From: an uncultured Clostridia bacterium
Lineage (GTDB): Bacteria > Bacillota > Clostridia > TANB77 > CAG-508
Reading direction: 5' to 3'
DNA length: 64,000 nucleotides
Assembly (NCBI GenBank): GCA_934141605.1
Contig: CAKPCL010000004.1
Location: 1 to 64,000 of the forward strand
The position numbers were made by a program, and so were the translations under genes. Below the pieces are notes generated by a model. That model ran no database searches. It saw only the letters and a list, made by a program, of their open reading frames with translations, and was not told the origin of the DNA. This document shows, in pieces, positions 36,771-46,578 of this stretch (position 1 is its first letter; each line of letters starts with the position of its first letter).

Positions 36771-38757
36771 TTAATTATCATCTAATGGACCAAATAATTC
36801 ATCAAATTTTGCTTCAAGTTCTTTTTGTAAATCATATGTATCTTCTTCATCTTGTGGAAGCACTGGTGCATCATCTAAATTTAGTATGTCATCTAGTGAA
36901 TTTTTTTCTTTAGGTTCAGCTACTTTTGTTTCCTTTTTTTCATCTATGTCATTAAATAAATCATCTAAAGACTCAATATCTAAATTATTTACTTTTTCTT
37001 CATCTTTATCTTCTACATAAGGATTGTATGGATTATATTTTCTCCATGTTCCTCTTTCTATTTCCCCTATATCATTATGGCTCATTTCAAATTTAGCCAT
37101 TTCCTTAGCCATTGGGTGCTTAAAGTAATAAAATTTATTTGTTTTAATTGGTTTTAAGCCTTTTTCAAAAATTATACATACATCATTGTCTAATCTTCTT
37201 AATTCATCAGGTGTCATTAAAGCTCTTGCCATAACTTGGTCTGAAACGCTCTTTCCAGTTCTATGATTTTGCTTATCTTTGTTTATTGATATACTATCTC
37301 TTTCTATTGTTTTTTCACCTAATTGCTTTGAAAAGTATTCAACTGTTTTAAATGAGTTACTTCCTAAAAATACATGTGTATCACAGTTACCCATTATAGT
37401 TTCATATGATTTTTCATAAACTGCTTCTAATTGATCTATATTTTGTAATATAACGCTAAATGATATTCCTCTACTTCTTGATGTTGATATTTTTTTATCA
37501 AAATCAGGTATTTTTCCTATATTTGCGAACTCGTCTAATATAAAATATGTTCTTTCTTTAAGTCTTCCTCCATTTTGGTCTGCATAATCATATAACTGTT
37601 GTATCATTTGTGAGAAGAAAATTGTTAATAAAAAGTCATATGCTGTGTGAGTATCTGATGAAATTACATATACTGCTGTTTTTTTACTTCCTATTTCTTC
37701 AAAATCTATTGTATCTGTTGATGTTAATTCTGCTATATCTTTTGAATCAAATTTACCAAGTTTTGATTGTAATGAACTTAATATTGATCCATAAGTTTTT
37801 TCTGGTGCTATTTCAATTGATTTATAGTACATTCTTGCTGGGTGGTCATAAGGCAATTGACTCATTAAATCTGAAAGTAAGTTACTTCCACCATTTTTAT
37901 TTGCAGCTCTTACTAATTCCGCACAACTTGCTAAATTTTGCTCTTCTTCTGGTCTTGTTGCTATTAAGTAATAGATTAATGCTTTTAATAGCATTTCTGC
38001 CATATCGTCCCAATATGGGTCTGAGCTACTATCAGTTTTTTGTCCTTTTACTATTGTATTTGCTATAACATCAACATCTAGTTCTGATGAAATGTGCATT
38101 AATGGGTTATATCCATCACTGAATTGTGGTCTAACTAAATTTAGTACTTTTATATCATATCCTTGTTCTTTTAAGTATCCTGCTGTTCTATCATAAAGTT
38201 CTCCCTTTGGGTCTGTGAATACATAAGACCCTAAGCATTGGTACGCATTTGGAATTGAATAAGATGCTGATTTACCAGAACCTGATCCGTCCAACTACTA
38301 GTACATTTACATTTCCTCTTTTATCAAGTGGTAAATAGTTGTCTTCTGCTAGAATAATTCCTTTATTTCTACTTAAAATTTGGTATTGCTCTCCTCTTTG
38401 ACTCCAGTCACTTGAGCCATGTTCTATATTTGTGAACTCATTTTTTGGAGCTGATTTAGCAAATCCTATAAAAAATAATACTAAATAGAATATTGTAAAT
38501 CCTAATAATAGAGAAAAGTAATTATGTGTTACACCTTCTGTTGAAAGAACTTCTCCTATAGTTTTAAATGGATTTGTTATATTTGCTGTTAGCTGTTCTA
38601 TAAAAATTTCTAACGAAAATGTTCCTCCTACATTTGCTTTAAATGCACTTAGGGCTAATGGTGCAACAAATACTATGGCTAAAATAAGCCATAGTATTGC
38701 ACAAATTATAAATTTTTCTTTATTTTTTTTCATTGCTCCTTGAATTTTGTAGTTCAT
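36771..38757 (-). CDS. VirD4/TraG-family coupling ATPase, requires +1 frameshift at CGGA
   Basis: ATG 38757 (MNYKIQGAMKKN) follows AGGTGAT. Two N-terminal membrane helices (about 16-38 and 85-105) precede the ATPase. The zero frame reads NVLVVG then CGG (38287-38289) and stops after RIRFW. Skipping one base gives NVLVVG-G-SGSGKS, an exact Walker A, and then about 500 more residues: FTDPKGELYD, YFILDEFANIGKIPDF (Walker B) and a disordered acidic tail. The combined product, about 660 aa, is a normal VirD4/TraG protein. It is the last gene of a three-gene operon outside any visible secretion cluster. Either it is translated by +1 frameshifting or it is a one-base-insertion pseudogene. Confidence 0.82.
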
Positions 38758-38781
38758 AAAAATCACCTACTATCTTTTGTA

Positions 38782-38994
38782 TTATCTTTCAGTTTGTTTT
38801 TCATTTCCACCATCATATGCTTTTATAGACATCCCTTGTTGTAAGTCTGTACTTAAATTTGGTATTTTTACACCGTTTGCTTTCAATACTGTTTTATTGT
38901 TTTCGACAACATGATTTATATCCATAACAGCTATTTCAAAATTATCATTTTTTCCAGCTGGGTTAGTTTTTACATCCTTTGCTCTATTCGCCAT
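38782..38994 (-). CDS. Hypothetical 70-aa protein of the VirD4-like operon
   Basis: The product is small, hydrophilic and partly disordered, with NFEIAVMDINHVVENNKTVL and no signal peptide or known domain. It lies between the 172-aa gene (14-nt gap) and the VirD4-like gene (24-nt gap), in one operon. A good AGGAGG-type site precedes the ATG. Its link to the coupling protein is by position only. Confidence 0.7.
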   Translation of the reverse strand: MANRAKDVKTNPAGKNDNFEIAVMDINHVVENNKTVLKANGVKIPNLSTDLQQGMSIKAYDGGNEKQTER

Positions 38995-39008
38995 TTGGCT
39001 TCTCCTCC

Positions 39009-39527
39009 TTATTCGCTATCTCTTATTTCAAATGCGAAATAAGATTTATATGGTTTTAATTTACATTTTCCTTTTACTTCATTTGTTTTTTCATCAAAAT
39101 AAAGCACTGGCTTTATCTCTTCTGTAGTTTCTGGGTCTATAATAGAAATTGGTCTCTTCAAATTTGGGGTATATTTAAACTCTTTGTATTCTGAACTTTC
39201 TTCTGAATACAAAGTTGTAAACTTAAATGGTGTTGGTTTTTTAGTTATTTTAACTTCGTCATTTATTAATAATCCTGTATTAATAACAACTTTATCTTCT
39301 CCAAAAGATAATATAACTAATCTATTGCCATCTTTAGATGGGTTTTCAACATAAAAAGTCTTTTTATTAAAATCTCCTCTTATTTCTTCGGTATGGTCAA
39401 GTCTTTCTACTGTATATTTAGGATATTCTTTTAAAAATTCTTTTTCGGTTTTATTTACTTGATATATAACAGTTTTAACTCCTTTAGGATCTGTTATACT
39501 AAAATGTTTTCCTTGTATATTATCCAT
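39009..39527 (-). CDS. Hypothetical 172-aa protein, first gene of the VirD4-like operon
   Basis: This soluble protein is predicted to be mostly beta, for example YQVNKTEKEFLKEYPKYTVE and ILSFGEDKVVINTGLLINDE. I recognise no family. It follows the strong promoter at 39590-39618 and leads the operon with the 70-aa protein and the VirD4-like ATPase. It may be a substrate-recruiting or accessory factor, but nothing in the sequence shows it. Confidence 0.72.
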   Translation of the reverse strand: MDNIQGKHFSITDPKGVKTVIYQVNKTEKEFLKEYPKYTVERLDHTEEIRGDFNKKTFYVENPSKDGNRLVILSFGEDKVVINTGLLINDEVKITKKPTPFKFTTLYSEESSEYKEFKYTPNLKRPISIIDPETTEEIKPVLYFDEKTNEVKGKCKLKPYKSYFAFEIRDSE

Positions 39528-39589
39528 TTTTATACCTCATTTCTATGATTCCAATACATAGTTCATCTTCTGTCACATCACTAACTATT

Positions 39590-39618
39590 ATTATAGCCAA
39601 TTTTTAAGTATTTGTCAA
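39590..39618 (-). promoter_or_regulatory. Consensus sigma-A promoter of the VirD4-like operon
   Basis: On the minus strand TTGACA (39613-39618) and TATAAT (39590-39595) are 17 nt apart, both perfect. The coupling-protein operon should therefore be well expressed in vegetative cells. Confidence 0.87.
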
Positions 39619-39640
39619 TACTTTTCGCATTTTACATGTG

Positions 39641-40507
39641 TTAATCCCTTGGATTAAAATTTGACATTTCTTGCATTTTTTCAAACATTTCTTTTTCATC
39701 TAGTTCTAATTTCTTAGGAACCATTATTTTTACTTCCGCTACTAAATCTCCTCTTCCACCTTTTCCGTCCTTATACCCTTTACTTGGTATTTTGATTTTT
39801 TCTCCACTCTGTATTCCTTGTGGTATATATATTTTTGTTTCTCCATCTATTGTTTTTAAATCAATTCTTGTTCCTAAAGCCGCTTCCCAAGGAGTAAGTT
39901 TTAAATCAGTATGCAAATCGCAACCATACAATTTAAAAGCTTTATTATCTTCAATGTCAATTTTTATAAGCAAATCACCATTTTTTCCGTTATTAATTCC
40001 TTTTTTTCCCTGTCCTATAAGCCTTATTTTTTCACCATTTCTTATTCCTTCAGGTATCTTTACTGAAAATGTTTTCATCTTTCCTTCTACTGTTCTTAAA
40101 GATATCTTTTTTTCTAGACCATAAAAGGCATCGTCTAAACTAACCTTTATTTCTGTTTCTATATTTTCTCCTCTTATAGGTTCTTTTTCTTTTTTAGATT
40201 CTTCTTTATCTGGTTCTTTTATATCTCCTAAAAATATGTTAAAGATACTTTTTCCTTTGATTTTTTGATAGTTTTTTACATTATTTCTTGAGTTCCATAC
40301 TCTATCATATTTTCTTTTAGAAGCTGGTGAAGATAATACTCTATATGCTTCATTTATATCTTTTATTCTTTCTTCTGCTAAATTATCTCCAACATTTAAA
40401 TCTGGGTGATATTTTTTAGCAGATAATCTATATGCAGTTTTTATTTGGTCTGTTGAAACTCTGCTTGTTTCTAAACCAAGTATCTTATAATAATCTTTAT
40501 ATTTCAT
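39641..40507 (-). CDS. DnaJ/CbpA-like co-chaperone
   Basis: The product is 288 aa. The N-terminal J domain (about 4-67) has the HPD motif in KYHPDLNVG. There is no zinc-finger region, and two C-terminal beta domains follow (about 120-280), with repeated IPEGIRNGEKIRL and IPQGIQSGEKIKI. This is the type B DnaJ (CbpA) architecture, a DnaK co-chaperone. It is not next to grpE-dnaK and is probably a single gene. Confidence 0.9.
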   Translation of the reverse strand: MKYKDYYKILGLETSRVSTDQIKTAYRLSAKKYHPDLNVGDNLAEERIKDINEAYRVLSSPASKRKYDRVWNSRNNVKNYQKIKGKSIFNIFLGDIKEPDKEESKKEKEPIRGENIETEIKVSLDDAFYGLEKKISLRTVEGKMKTFSVKIPEGIRNGEKIRLIGQGKKGINNGKNGDLLIKIDIEDNKAFKLYGCDLHTDLKLTPWEAALGTRIDLKTIDGETKIYIPQGIQSGEKIKIPSKGYKDGKGGRGDLVAEVKIMVPKKLELDEKEMFEKMQEMSNFNPRD

Positions 40508-40551
40508 TTAACATCCTCCCCAAAATAGGTAGATATATTATATCACAAAAC

Positions 40552-40580
40552 CAAAAAAAATCCATACATTTTATGGATTT
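40552..40580 (-). terminator. Terminator of ddl
   Basis: AAATCCAT (40558-40565) pairs with ATGGATTT (40573-40580); on the minus strand the stem is followed by TTTTTTTGG. Confidence 0.8.
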
Positions 40581-40593
40581 TTTAAATTTATAT

Positions 40594-41640
40594 TTATTCT
40601 AAAGCAAGTTCTATTAATTTATCTAACAATTTAGAATAATTAATGCCAACTTGAGCAAAAAGTTTTGGATACATACTAATGTTAGTAAAGCCTGGTAAAG
40701 TATTTATTTCATTAATATAAACTTTTTGGGTTTCATTTTCCACAAAGAAGTCAACTCTTGATAATCCTTTACCATCAACTGCTTTAAAAGCTTTTATTGC
40801 TAATCTTTGTATTTCTTCTGATTTTTCTTTAGAAATATCAGCTGGTATTATTGTTTTTGATTCTTGATTATTATATTTTGCATCATAAGTATAAAATTCA
40901 TCTGCTGATTTTATTTCTCCTACACATGAACTTATAACATCTTCATTTCCTAAAACAGCGCATTCTACTTCTCTTCCAAATATTCCTTCTTCTATTAAAA
41001 TTTTATTATCATATTTTGCAGCTTCTTCTACTGCAAACTTTAATTCTTCAAAATTATGTGCTTTATTTATTCCTACACTTGAACCTGAATTAGATGGTTT
41101 TATAAACATTGGAAATTTTAATTTAGATATTACATTTTTTAAAATTTCATCTATTTCCAAAATTTCTTCATCAAATTCATCATCTACATAAATATATTTT
41201 TCATTATATTTTCTTATATAAGCATATTTTGTTTGATTAATATTTGCTTTATCAAATATAACTTTTGTATATGCTTTATCCATTCCAACACTTGATGCAA
41301 GTACTCCACACCCTACATATGGAATTTTTAATAATTCAAGAAATCCTTGAATTGTCCCATCTTCTCCATACAATCCGTGCAAAACAGGAAAAATAACCTC
41401 CATTGTTTTTATATATTCAACAATATTTGAAATTTTTTCTCTATTTTCAAGTTCTTTTCCCTCTTTTTCTATTTCATCTATTTTTATTTTAAACCACTCA
41501 CCCGTCTTGTCAATATAAATAGGGCTTATTTCATATTTATCATGGTTTAAATGTTTTATAACAGATATTCCAGATACACATGAAACTTCGTTTTCAGTTG
41601 ACATTCCACCAAAAATAACTCCTAGTTTTATTTTTTTCAT
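40594..41640 (-). CDS. ddl: D-alanine--D-alanine ligase
   Basis: This 348-aa ATP-grasp enzyme makes D-Ala-D-Ala for peptidoglycan precursors. HGLYGEDGTIQGFLEL, FIKPSNSGSSVGI, EVECAVLGNE, SRVDFFV and INEINTLPGFTNISMYP are the family's ATP, Mg2+ and substrate motifs. MurF, the next enzyme, is encoded 43 nt upstream in the same direction, so the pair is an operon. Confidence 0.95.
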   Translation of the reverse strand: MKKIKLGVIFGGMSTENEVSCVSGISVIKHLNHDKYEISPIYIDKTGEWFKIKIDEIEKEGKELENREKISNIVEYIKTMEVIFPVLHGLYGEDGTIQGFLELLKIPYVGCGVLASSVGMDKAYTKVIFDKANINQTKYAYIRKYNEKYIYVDDEFDEEILEIDEILKNVISKLKFPMFIKPSNSGSSVGINKAHNFEELKFAVEEAAKYDNKILIEEGIFGREVECAVLGNEDVISSCVGEIKSADEFYTYDAKYNNQESKTIIPADISKEKSEEIQRLAIKAFKAVDGKGLSRVDFFVENETQKVYINEINTLPGFTNISMYPKLFAQVGINYSKLLDKLIELALE

Positions 41641-41683
41641 ATAATCAAATCCTTTCTATTAAATACTTTATTGTTAATAATAT

Positions 41684-43066
41684 TTATTTAATTAAATCTT
41701 CTACTATTTCAAAAAACTTCATTCCATTAGAAGCTTTAAATAAAATAGCATCTCCTTTTTTCCAATTATTTTTAATAAATTCTTGTATTTTATTTTTGTC
41801 TTTAAAATAATAAATATTATCTTCTTTCATTCCATTTTCTTTGGCCATTTCAGCAATATATTTTGAATTTTCTCCACTGCATATTAAAATATCAATATTA
41901 TTTTGTGCTACTTCTTTTCCTACCTTTTCATGTAGTTCTTTTGAATATTCGCCTAATTCAAACATATCCCCTAAAACAGCAATTTTTCTATCATTTTTTA
42001 GTCCTTTTAGATATTTAAGCGACGCCTGCATTGATTCGAAACTTGCATTGTAACTATCGTTTATAATTGTTACTCCATTTTTTAATTCTGTTATATCCAT
42101 TCTTTTTTTAGTTAATTCAAAAGTTTCAATTCCTTTTTTTATTTGTTCTACATCCAGTCCCAAAAGATTTCCAATAGTTGCTGCACATAATGCATTATAT
42201 ACAAAATGAATTCCACCAACCGGAACTTTAACACTAAATTTTTTTCCTTTTAAGTTACATGTAAATTCACTGCTATTCTCATTTAAAACAATATTTTCTG
42301 CCATTACATCAGATTCATTTTCAATTCCATATGTATGTATTTCTACATCTTTATTTTCTAAATAATATTTATGTAATAGGTCGTTATCATTATTTATAAC
42401 TAAAACTTTTTTATCCATCCCTTCTAGTATTTCTAATTTTGCTTTTAAAATATTTTCCCTTGAGCCTAAATTTCCAATATGTGATGTTCCTATATTTGTA
42501 ATGACTGAGATTGTTGGTTTTGTAATTTTAGTTAACTTGCTTATTTCGTTAAAATGATTCATACCCATTTCGATAACTGCTGCTTGTTGATCTTTTAAAT
42601 TATTGATTGTAAATGGAAGTCCTATTTCATTATTATTATTTCCTTGTGTTTTTAATGTCTTATACTTTTGTGATACTACATTTGAAATTATATCTTTTGT
42701 ACTTGTTTTTCCTACACTTCCTGTAACGCCTATAACAGGGAAATCTTTTCCAAATAATTCTCTTTTATATGTTGCAATGTCTGCCAATGCTTTAATTGTG
42801 TCATTTACTTTTATTATATTTTTGTTTTCATATTTTTTTATGTCTTGATTTTCGAAATCCATTCCTTGTATAATTACTGTTTCTGCTCCATTTTCAAATG
42901 CTTCTTTCCATAGTGTATTTCCGTCAAATTTTTCTCCTTTTATTCCTATATATGTATCTCCAGAGTTTATTATTCTTGTATCTCTACTGAATTTTTTGCA
43001 CTCTGCGTCTGGATTTCCAGCTATAAGTTTTCCATTTGTTACTTCTATTATTTCTTTTATTTTCAT
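41684..43066 (-). CDS. murF: UDP-MurNAc-tripeptide--D-Ala-D-Ala ligase MurF
   Basis: This 460-aa Mur ligase has ATP-binding GVTGSVGKTSTKDI, the central motif VIEMGMNHFNEI with carbamoyl-Lys region partners, and INDSYNASFESMQASL in the C-terminal domain. It adds the D-Ala-D-Ala made by the adjacent Ddl to the lipid II precursor. The start ATG has AGAGGTGAT upstream. Confidence 0.94.
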   Translation of the reverse strand: MKIKEIIEVTNGKLIAGNPDAECKKFSRDTRIINSGDTYIGIKGEKFDGNTLWKEAFENGAETVIIQGMDFENQDIKKYENKNIIKVNDTIKALADIATYKRELFGKDFPVIGVTGSVGKTSTKDIISNVVSQKYKTLKTQGNNNNEIGLPFTINNLKDQQAAVIEMGMNHFNEISKLTKITKPTISVITNIGTSHIGNLGSRENILKAKLEILEGMDKKVLVINNDNDLLHKYYLENKDVEIHTYGIENESDVMAENIVLNENSSEFTCNLKGKKFSVKVPVGGIHFVYNALCAATIGNLLGLDVEQIKKGIETFELTKKRMDITELKNGVTIINDSYNASFESMQASLKYLKGLKNDRKIAVLGDMFELGEYSKELHEKVGKEVAQNNIDILICSGENSKYIAEMAKENGMKEDNIYYFKDKNKIQEFIKNNWKKGDAILFKASNGMKFFEIVEDLIK

Positions 43067-43187
43067 ATAATCACCTCTATTTTTTCTTGTTAGATTATAT
43101 GCTTTTTTTTTTATTTTTGCAATAAATTGTTTTTATTAATTATTAATTTTTGCATTTTAAATATAAAAAATCAAATTATAATTCAAA

Positions 43188-43220
43188 AAATATCGAATTT
43201 TGCGACAAAATTCGATATTT
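43188..43220 (-). terminator. Terminator of the SASP gene
   Basis: AAATATCGAATTTTG (43188-43202) and CAAAATTCGATATTT (43206-43220) form a perfect 15-bp stem with a 3-nt loop. On the minus strand it is followed by TTTG and T-rich sequence. Confidence 0.85.
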
Positions 43221-43224
43221 TAAA

Positions 43225-43404
43225 CTATTTGTTTTCCACTGAACGATTAGCTATTTCAATAGCCTTAGTAACTATATTACCACAGTCTCTAGAAGAAACA
43301 CTCGCCCAACTTCCACCATCTTTTTTTACTTGATCATAAACACCTAATTCTTTAGCGATTTCTTCTCTTAAATTTTCAGATATTAATTTGCTATTTCTAG
43401 ACAT
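43225..43404 (-). CDS. Alpha/beta-type small acid-soluble spore protein
   Basis: This 59-aa protein starts MSRNSKLISENLREEIAKEL and has SSRDCGNIVTKAIEIAN near its C-terminus. The E-I-A-K-E-L-G and S-R-D-x-G-x-x-V motifs are the two conserved segments of alpha/beta SASPs (SspF-like), which coat and protect spore DNA. AGGAGG lies 6 nt before the ATG. It has its own terminator and so is monocistronic. Expression in the forespore is expected from the family, though I could not place a sigma-G promoter with confidence. Confidence 0.88.
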   Translation of the reverse strand: MSRNSKLISENLREEIAKELGVYDQVKKDGGSWASVSSRDCGNIVTKAIEIANRSVENK

Positions 43405-43576
43405 AACACCCTCCTAACCAATAAACCTTAATTAAGATTTATTAATATTATTATTAACAAAAAAACAAAAAATATTTTAGTAAAAAAATGTTAAAACAGC
43501 ACAATATTTTTTATTTATAGTAGTAAAATATTAAAAACAATGATATATTATAATAGATTATTAAAAGGAGAAAAAA

Positions 43577-45133
43577 ATGGAATTAAAAGAAAAAGAATTA
43601 TTAGAAGAAAACCAACAAAATTTAACTGCAGAAGATGAAAAAATAAAAGATGCTGAAACTTTTGAAGTAATAAATAATGGCCAAAACACAACTCATTCTG
43701 ATGTTCTCGCAATTTTTGGTATTTTAACTTTAATATTTGCAATACTATTATTAATAACATTTTTAACTTTTACATTAGTAAATACTCAAAGTGAAAAAAT
43801 TATTAAAGGCGTATATATAATAGATGTAGATGTTTCTAACTTAACAAAAGAAGAAGCAAAACAAAAAGTAATAAATCATATAAATTCAAGTATTCCAGAT
43901 GAAATAAATTTAAAACATAACGATTTTGAAGCTTCAATTTCTACCACAGAATTATCTTTATATTTTAATATAGATGAAGCAATAGAACTTGCATATCAAA
44001 TTGGAAAAAATGGAAATATTTTTGAAAATAACTTAATTATCTTAAAAAATCTATTATCAAAAACTATAATTACACCAGGGCTTTCAATTGATGAAGAACA
44101 ACTTAAAAATGATTTACAAAATATTTCAAATAATTTACCTGATAAAATGATTGAAACTAGCTATTACATTGATGAAAATAATTTAATAATAACTAAAGGC
44201 ACTGCAGGAAGTGTTGTAAAAATTGAAGAAAGCATAAATAAAATAAAAAAATCTATAAATAATCTAAAATGTGCATCTATAGAATTAGTTACAGAAAAAA
44301 AATTCCCAAGTAAAATAGATTTAGATACCATATATAGCGAAGTTCACAAAGGCCCAATTGATGCTTATTACACACAAAATCCATATAATATAATACCTAG
44401 CGAAAATGGTTTAGATTTTGCAATTTCTCTAGATGAAGCTAAAAGCTTACTACAAGAAGAAAAAAATGAATATTCTATACCCTTAAAAATATTATACCCT
44501 AATGTAACAACAAATATGATTGGAACAGAAGCATTTCCTGATATGTTATCAAATTTTTCAACAAAATACGCTGCAAGCAACAAAAATCGTACTACAAACT
44601 TAATTTTAGCTGCAAACAAAATAAATGGTACTGTTCTAATGCCTGGTGAAACCTTTTCTTATAATAAAGTTGTAGGAGAAAGAACCATCGAAGCCGGATA
44701 TAAAGAAGCACCTATATATGTAAATGGAAGAGTTGAAGATGGTTTAGGCGGTGGAATTTGCCAAATCACAACAACTTTATATAATGCAGTATTATATGCA
44801 AACTTAGAAATAGTAGAAAGAAGCAATCATCAATTTATTCCTTCATATTCAAATGCAAGTAGAGATGCAACTGTTGTTTATGGATTAATAGACTTTAAAT
44901 TTAAAAACAATAGAGAATATCCTATCAAAATAACTTGTTCAGTTTCAAATGGAATTGCAGATTTTAAAATATTTGGTTTAAAAAGCGAAGACGATTATGA
45001 GGTTCAACTATCATCTAGAATAACCTCTACTACTTCAAATGCAATATATTCAGAAGCATATAAGACTTTGAAGAAAAATGGTAAAGTTATAAGTACAGAA
45101 AGGATTTCAAAAGATACATATAAAAGACATTAA
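43577..45133 (+). CDS. VanW-family protein with peptidoglycan-binding-like domains
   Basis: The product is 518 aa. A cytoplasmic acidic N-terminus leads to one membrane helix (about 45-72). Two PG_binding_4-like regions follow (about 85-320), then the VanW domain (about 335-460) with MPGETFSYNKVVGERT and GGGICQITTTLYNAVLYA. These are secreted cell-envelope proteins whose biochemical role is unclear. ATG 43577 follows AAAAGGAG. It is monocistronic and divergent from the SASP gene. Confidence 0.88.
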   Translation: MELKEKELLEENQQNLTAEDEKIKDAETFEVINNGQNTTHSDVLAIFGILTLIFAILLLITFLTFTLVNTQSEKIIKGVYIIDVDVSNLTKEEAKQKVINHINSSIPDEINLKHNDFEASISTTELSLYFNIDEAIELAYQIGKNGNIFENNLIILKNLLSKTIITPGLSIDEEQLKNDLQNISNNLPDKMIETSYYIDENNLIITKGTAGSVVKIEESINKIKKSINNLKCASIELVTEKKFPSKIDLDTIYSEVHKGPIDAYYTQNPYNIIPSENGLDFAISLDEAKSLLQEEKNEYSIPLKILYPNVTTNMIGTEAFPDMLSNFSTKYAASNKNRTTNLILAANKINGTVLMPGETFSYNKVVGERTIEAGYKEAPIYVNGRVEDGLGGGICQITTTLYNAVLYANLEIVERSNHQFIPSYSNASRDATVVYGLIDFKFKNNREYPIKITCSVSNGIADFKIFGLKSEDDYEVQLSSRITSTTSNAIYSEAYKTLKKNGKVISTERISKDTYKRH

Positions 45134-45176
45134 AGAGGGATTGAGGAGCTACCACTCCAAATCCCTCTTTTTTTAC
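45132..45176 (+). terminator. Terminator between vanW-like and ypeB
   Basis: AAAGAGGGATT and AATCCCTCTTT (45132-45142, 45160-45170) enclose an inner GGAG/CTCC stem and are followed by TTTTT. It serves the vanW-like gene and overlaps the end of convergent ypeB. Confidence 0.85.
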
Positions 45177-46537
45177 ATTGCTAATGTTCCATTGGGTGTA
45201 TTAGTAATAATTAAAATATCTTCCTCTCTTCCATTTTCAGCATTTATATAAACTAAAAACTCTTGAGATTCTACTTTTCCCTTAAACTCATAACACAAAA
45301 TTTCTGTCTTATACTCAGTAGGAATAATTGCTAAACCTTCAGCATCTATTTGCAAATCTTTATTTAAAGTCTTTTTAGCTTCTTCCTTGCTAATTTTAAC
45401 CTTAGAAACATCTCTTTGAGTATGATTATTTAAATAACCTGTTGCTTCAATTCCAAGAACTTCCCCATTATCTAAAGCAACTTTTACTTTAATCAAATCT
45501 GAGTAAACAACTACTTCACCTTCAGTATAAGCATAATTTATAGTTACAACTCCCTCTTGTTTTAAGTAATAAGTTTCTTTCATATCAGTAAATCCGTGGT
45601 TGTTTAAAAATTCTTTTCCTTTTGTATTTGCTTCATCTTGAGAAATAACTTCAGTATTTACATTTCTATTTGAATTCATGTAAACAACATGCCCACCTTT
45701 TTTAGAAATTGAAATATTAACACTGTCTTCTGAATTTGTTTTTATAGAAAAATTATATTCAGGAATAGTTGCATTTTCAGAATATCCTAAATTTTGTATT
45801 TCTTTAACATTATCTTTTCCTATGAAATCTATTGCTTTTTGTTTTGCTGTTTCTTCATCTATATCATCTCCTGTTAATCCTTTTGGATTACCGCTTGTTA
45901 AATGTTCAGAAAAAGCACCATCATATATTAAACCTGAGTATTCATGAAAGTTTTCTTCCATATTGCTAAATCCATCTAAAGAACTTGTACTTACTTGTTG
46001 CGCAAAAGCAACTGTTCCTTTTTTGGTAAGCTCGTTCCACTTTATTCTTCCAGAATTTATATCATCAGATAATTGACTTAAGGTATTTTCTAATTCAACA
46101 CTATAAGAATGTAAACTTTTTAAATTTTTAAAATCTTCTTCTGTTAAACTTTCATTATAAATATTTTTTCTTGATAATGAATAACTATAATCACTAACTT
46201 GGTTTAAAAATTTTTCTGTATTCTCTAACTCTTGACTTTCAATAGGCAATTGTGAAAGATATGCTTGAGCTAAGTTTGCCTCTCTCCATACATTTGTTAA
46301 AGTTTCAGCCCCATGTTCTGGAGTACTTGAAATTAATGATTTAGCAAGATATGTCTCAACATTTTCAACATAATCTACTAATTCATAAAATGCCCTATTG
46401 TAAGAATTTTCTGATGCTTGTTTTGCTGTTTTCTGATTTTTAATTAAAACTGCAACTAGTACAATTATAACCATTAAAGCTATAAAAATAATGCTCAACA
46501 TATGGACTTTTTTTAATCTACTTATCCAATCTCTCAT
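45173..46537 (-). CDS. ypeB: Germination protein YpeB
   Basis: This 454-aa protein has an N-terminal signal anchor (about 13-32, IIFIALMVIIVLVAVLI), a helical domain (about 40-190) and repeated PepSY-like domains (about 220-450). In Bacillus YpeB holds and stabilises the cortex-lytic enzyme SleB in the dormant spore. The gene directly follows the SleB-type hydrolase gene in the same orientation, as in other spore formers. Confidence 0.9.
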   Translation of the reverse strand: MRDWISRLKKVHMLSIIFIALMVIIVLVAVLIKNQKTAKQASENSYNRAFYELVDYVENVETYLAKSLISSTPEHGAETLTNVWREANLAQAYLSQLPIESQELENTEKFLNQVSDYSYSLSRKNIYNESLTEEDFKNLKSLHSYSVELENTLSQLSDDINSGRIKWNELTKKGTVAFAQQVSTSSLDGFSNMEENFHEYSGLIYDGAFSEHLTSGNPKGLTGDDIDEETAKQKAIDFIGKDNVKEIQNLGYSENATIPEYNFSIKTNSEDSVNISISKKGGHVVYMNSNRNVNTEVISQDEANTKGKEFLNNHGFTDMKETYYLKQEGVVTINYAYTEGEVVVYSDLIKVKVALDNGEVLGIEATGYLNNHTQRDVSKVKISKEEAKKTLNKDLQIDAEGLAIIPTEYKTEILCYEFKGKVESQEFLVYINAENGREEDILIITNTPNGTLAM

Positions 46538-46578
46538 TTTTTAAATCTTCCTTTCATTTTGTTTATTTTAGTTCAAAC

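Noticed and set aside
36771..38294. A separate VirD4-type gene starting with TTG at 38294
   Set aside because: The start would lie inside the Walker A loop, with no ribosome binding site. The membrane-anchor half is directly upstream in another frame.
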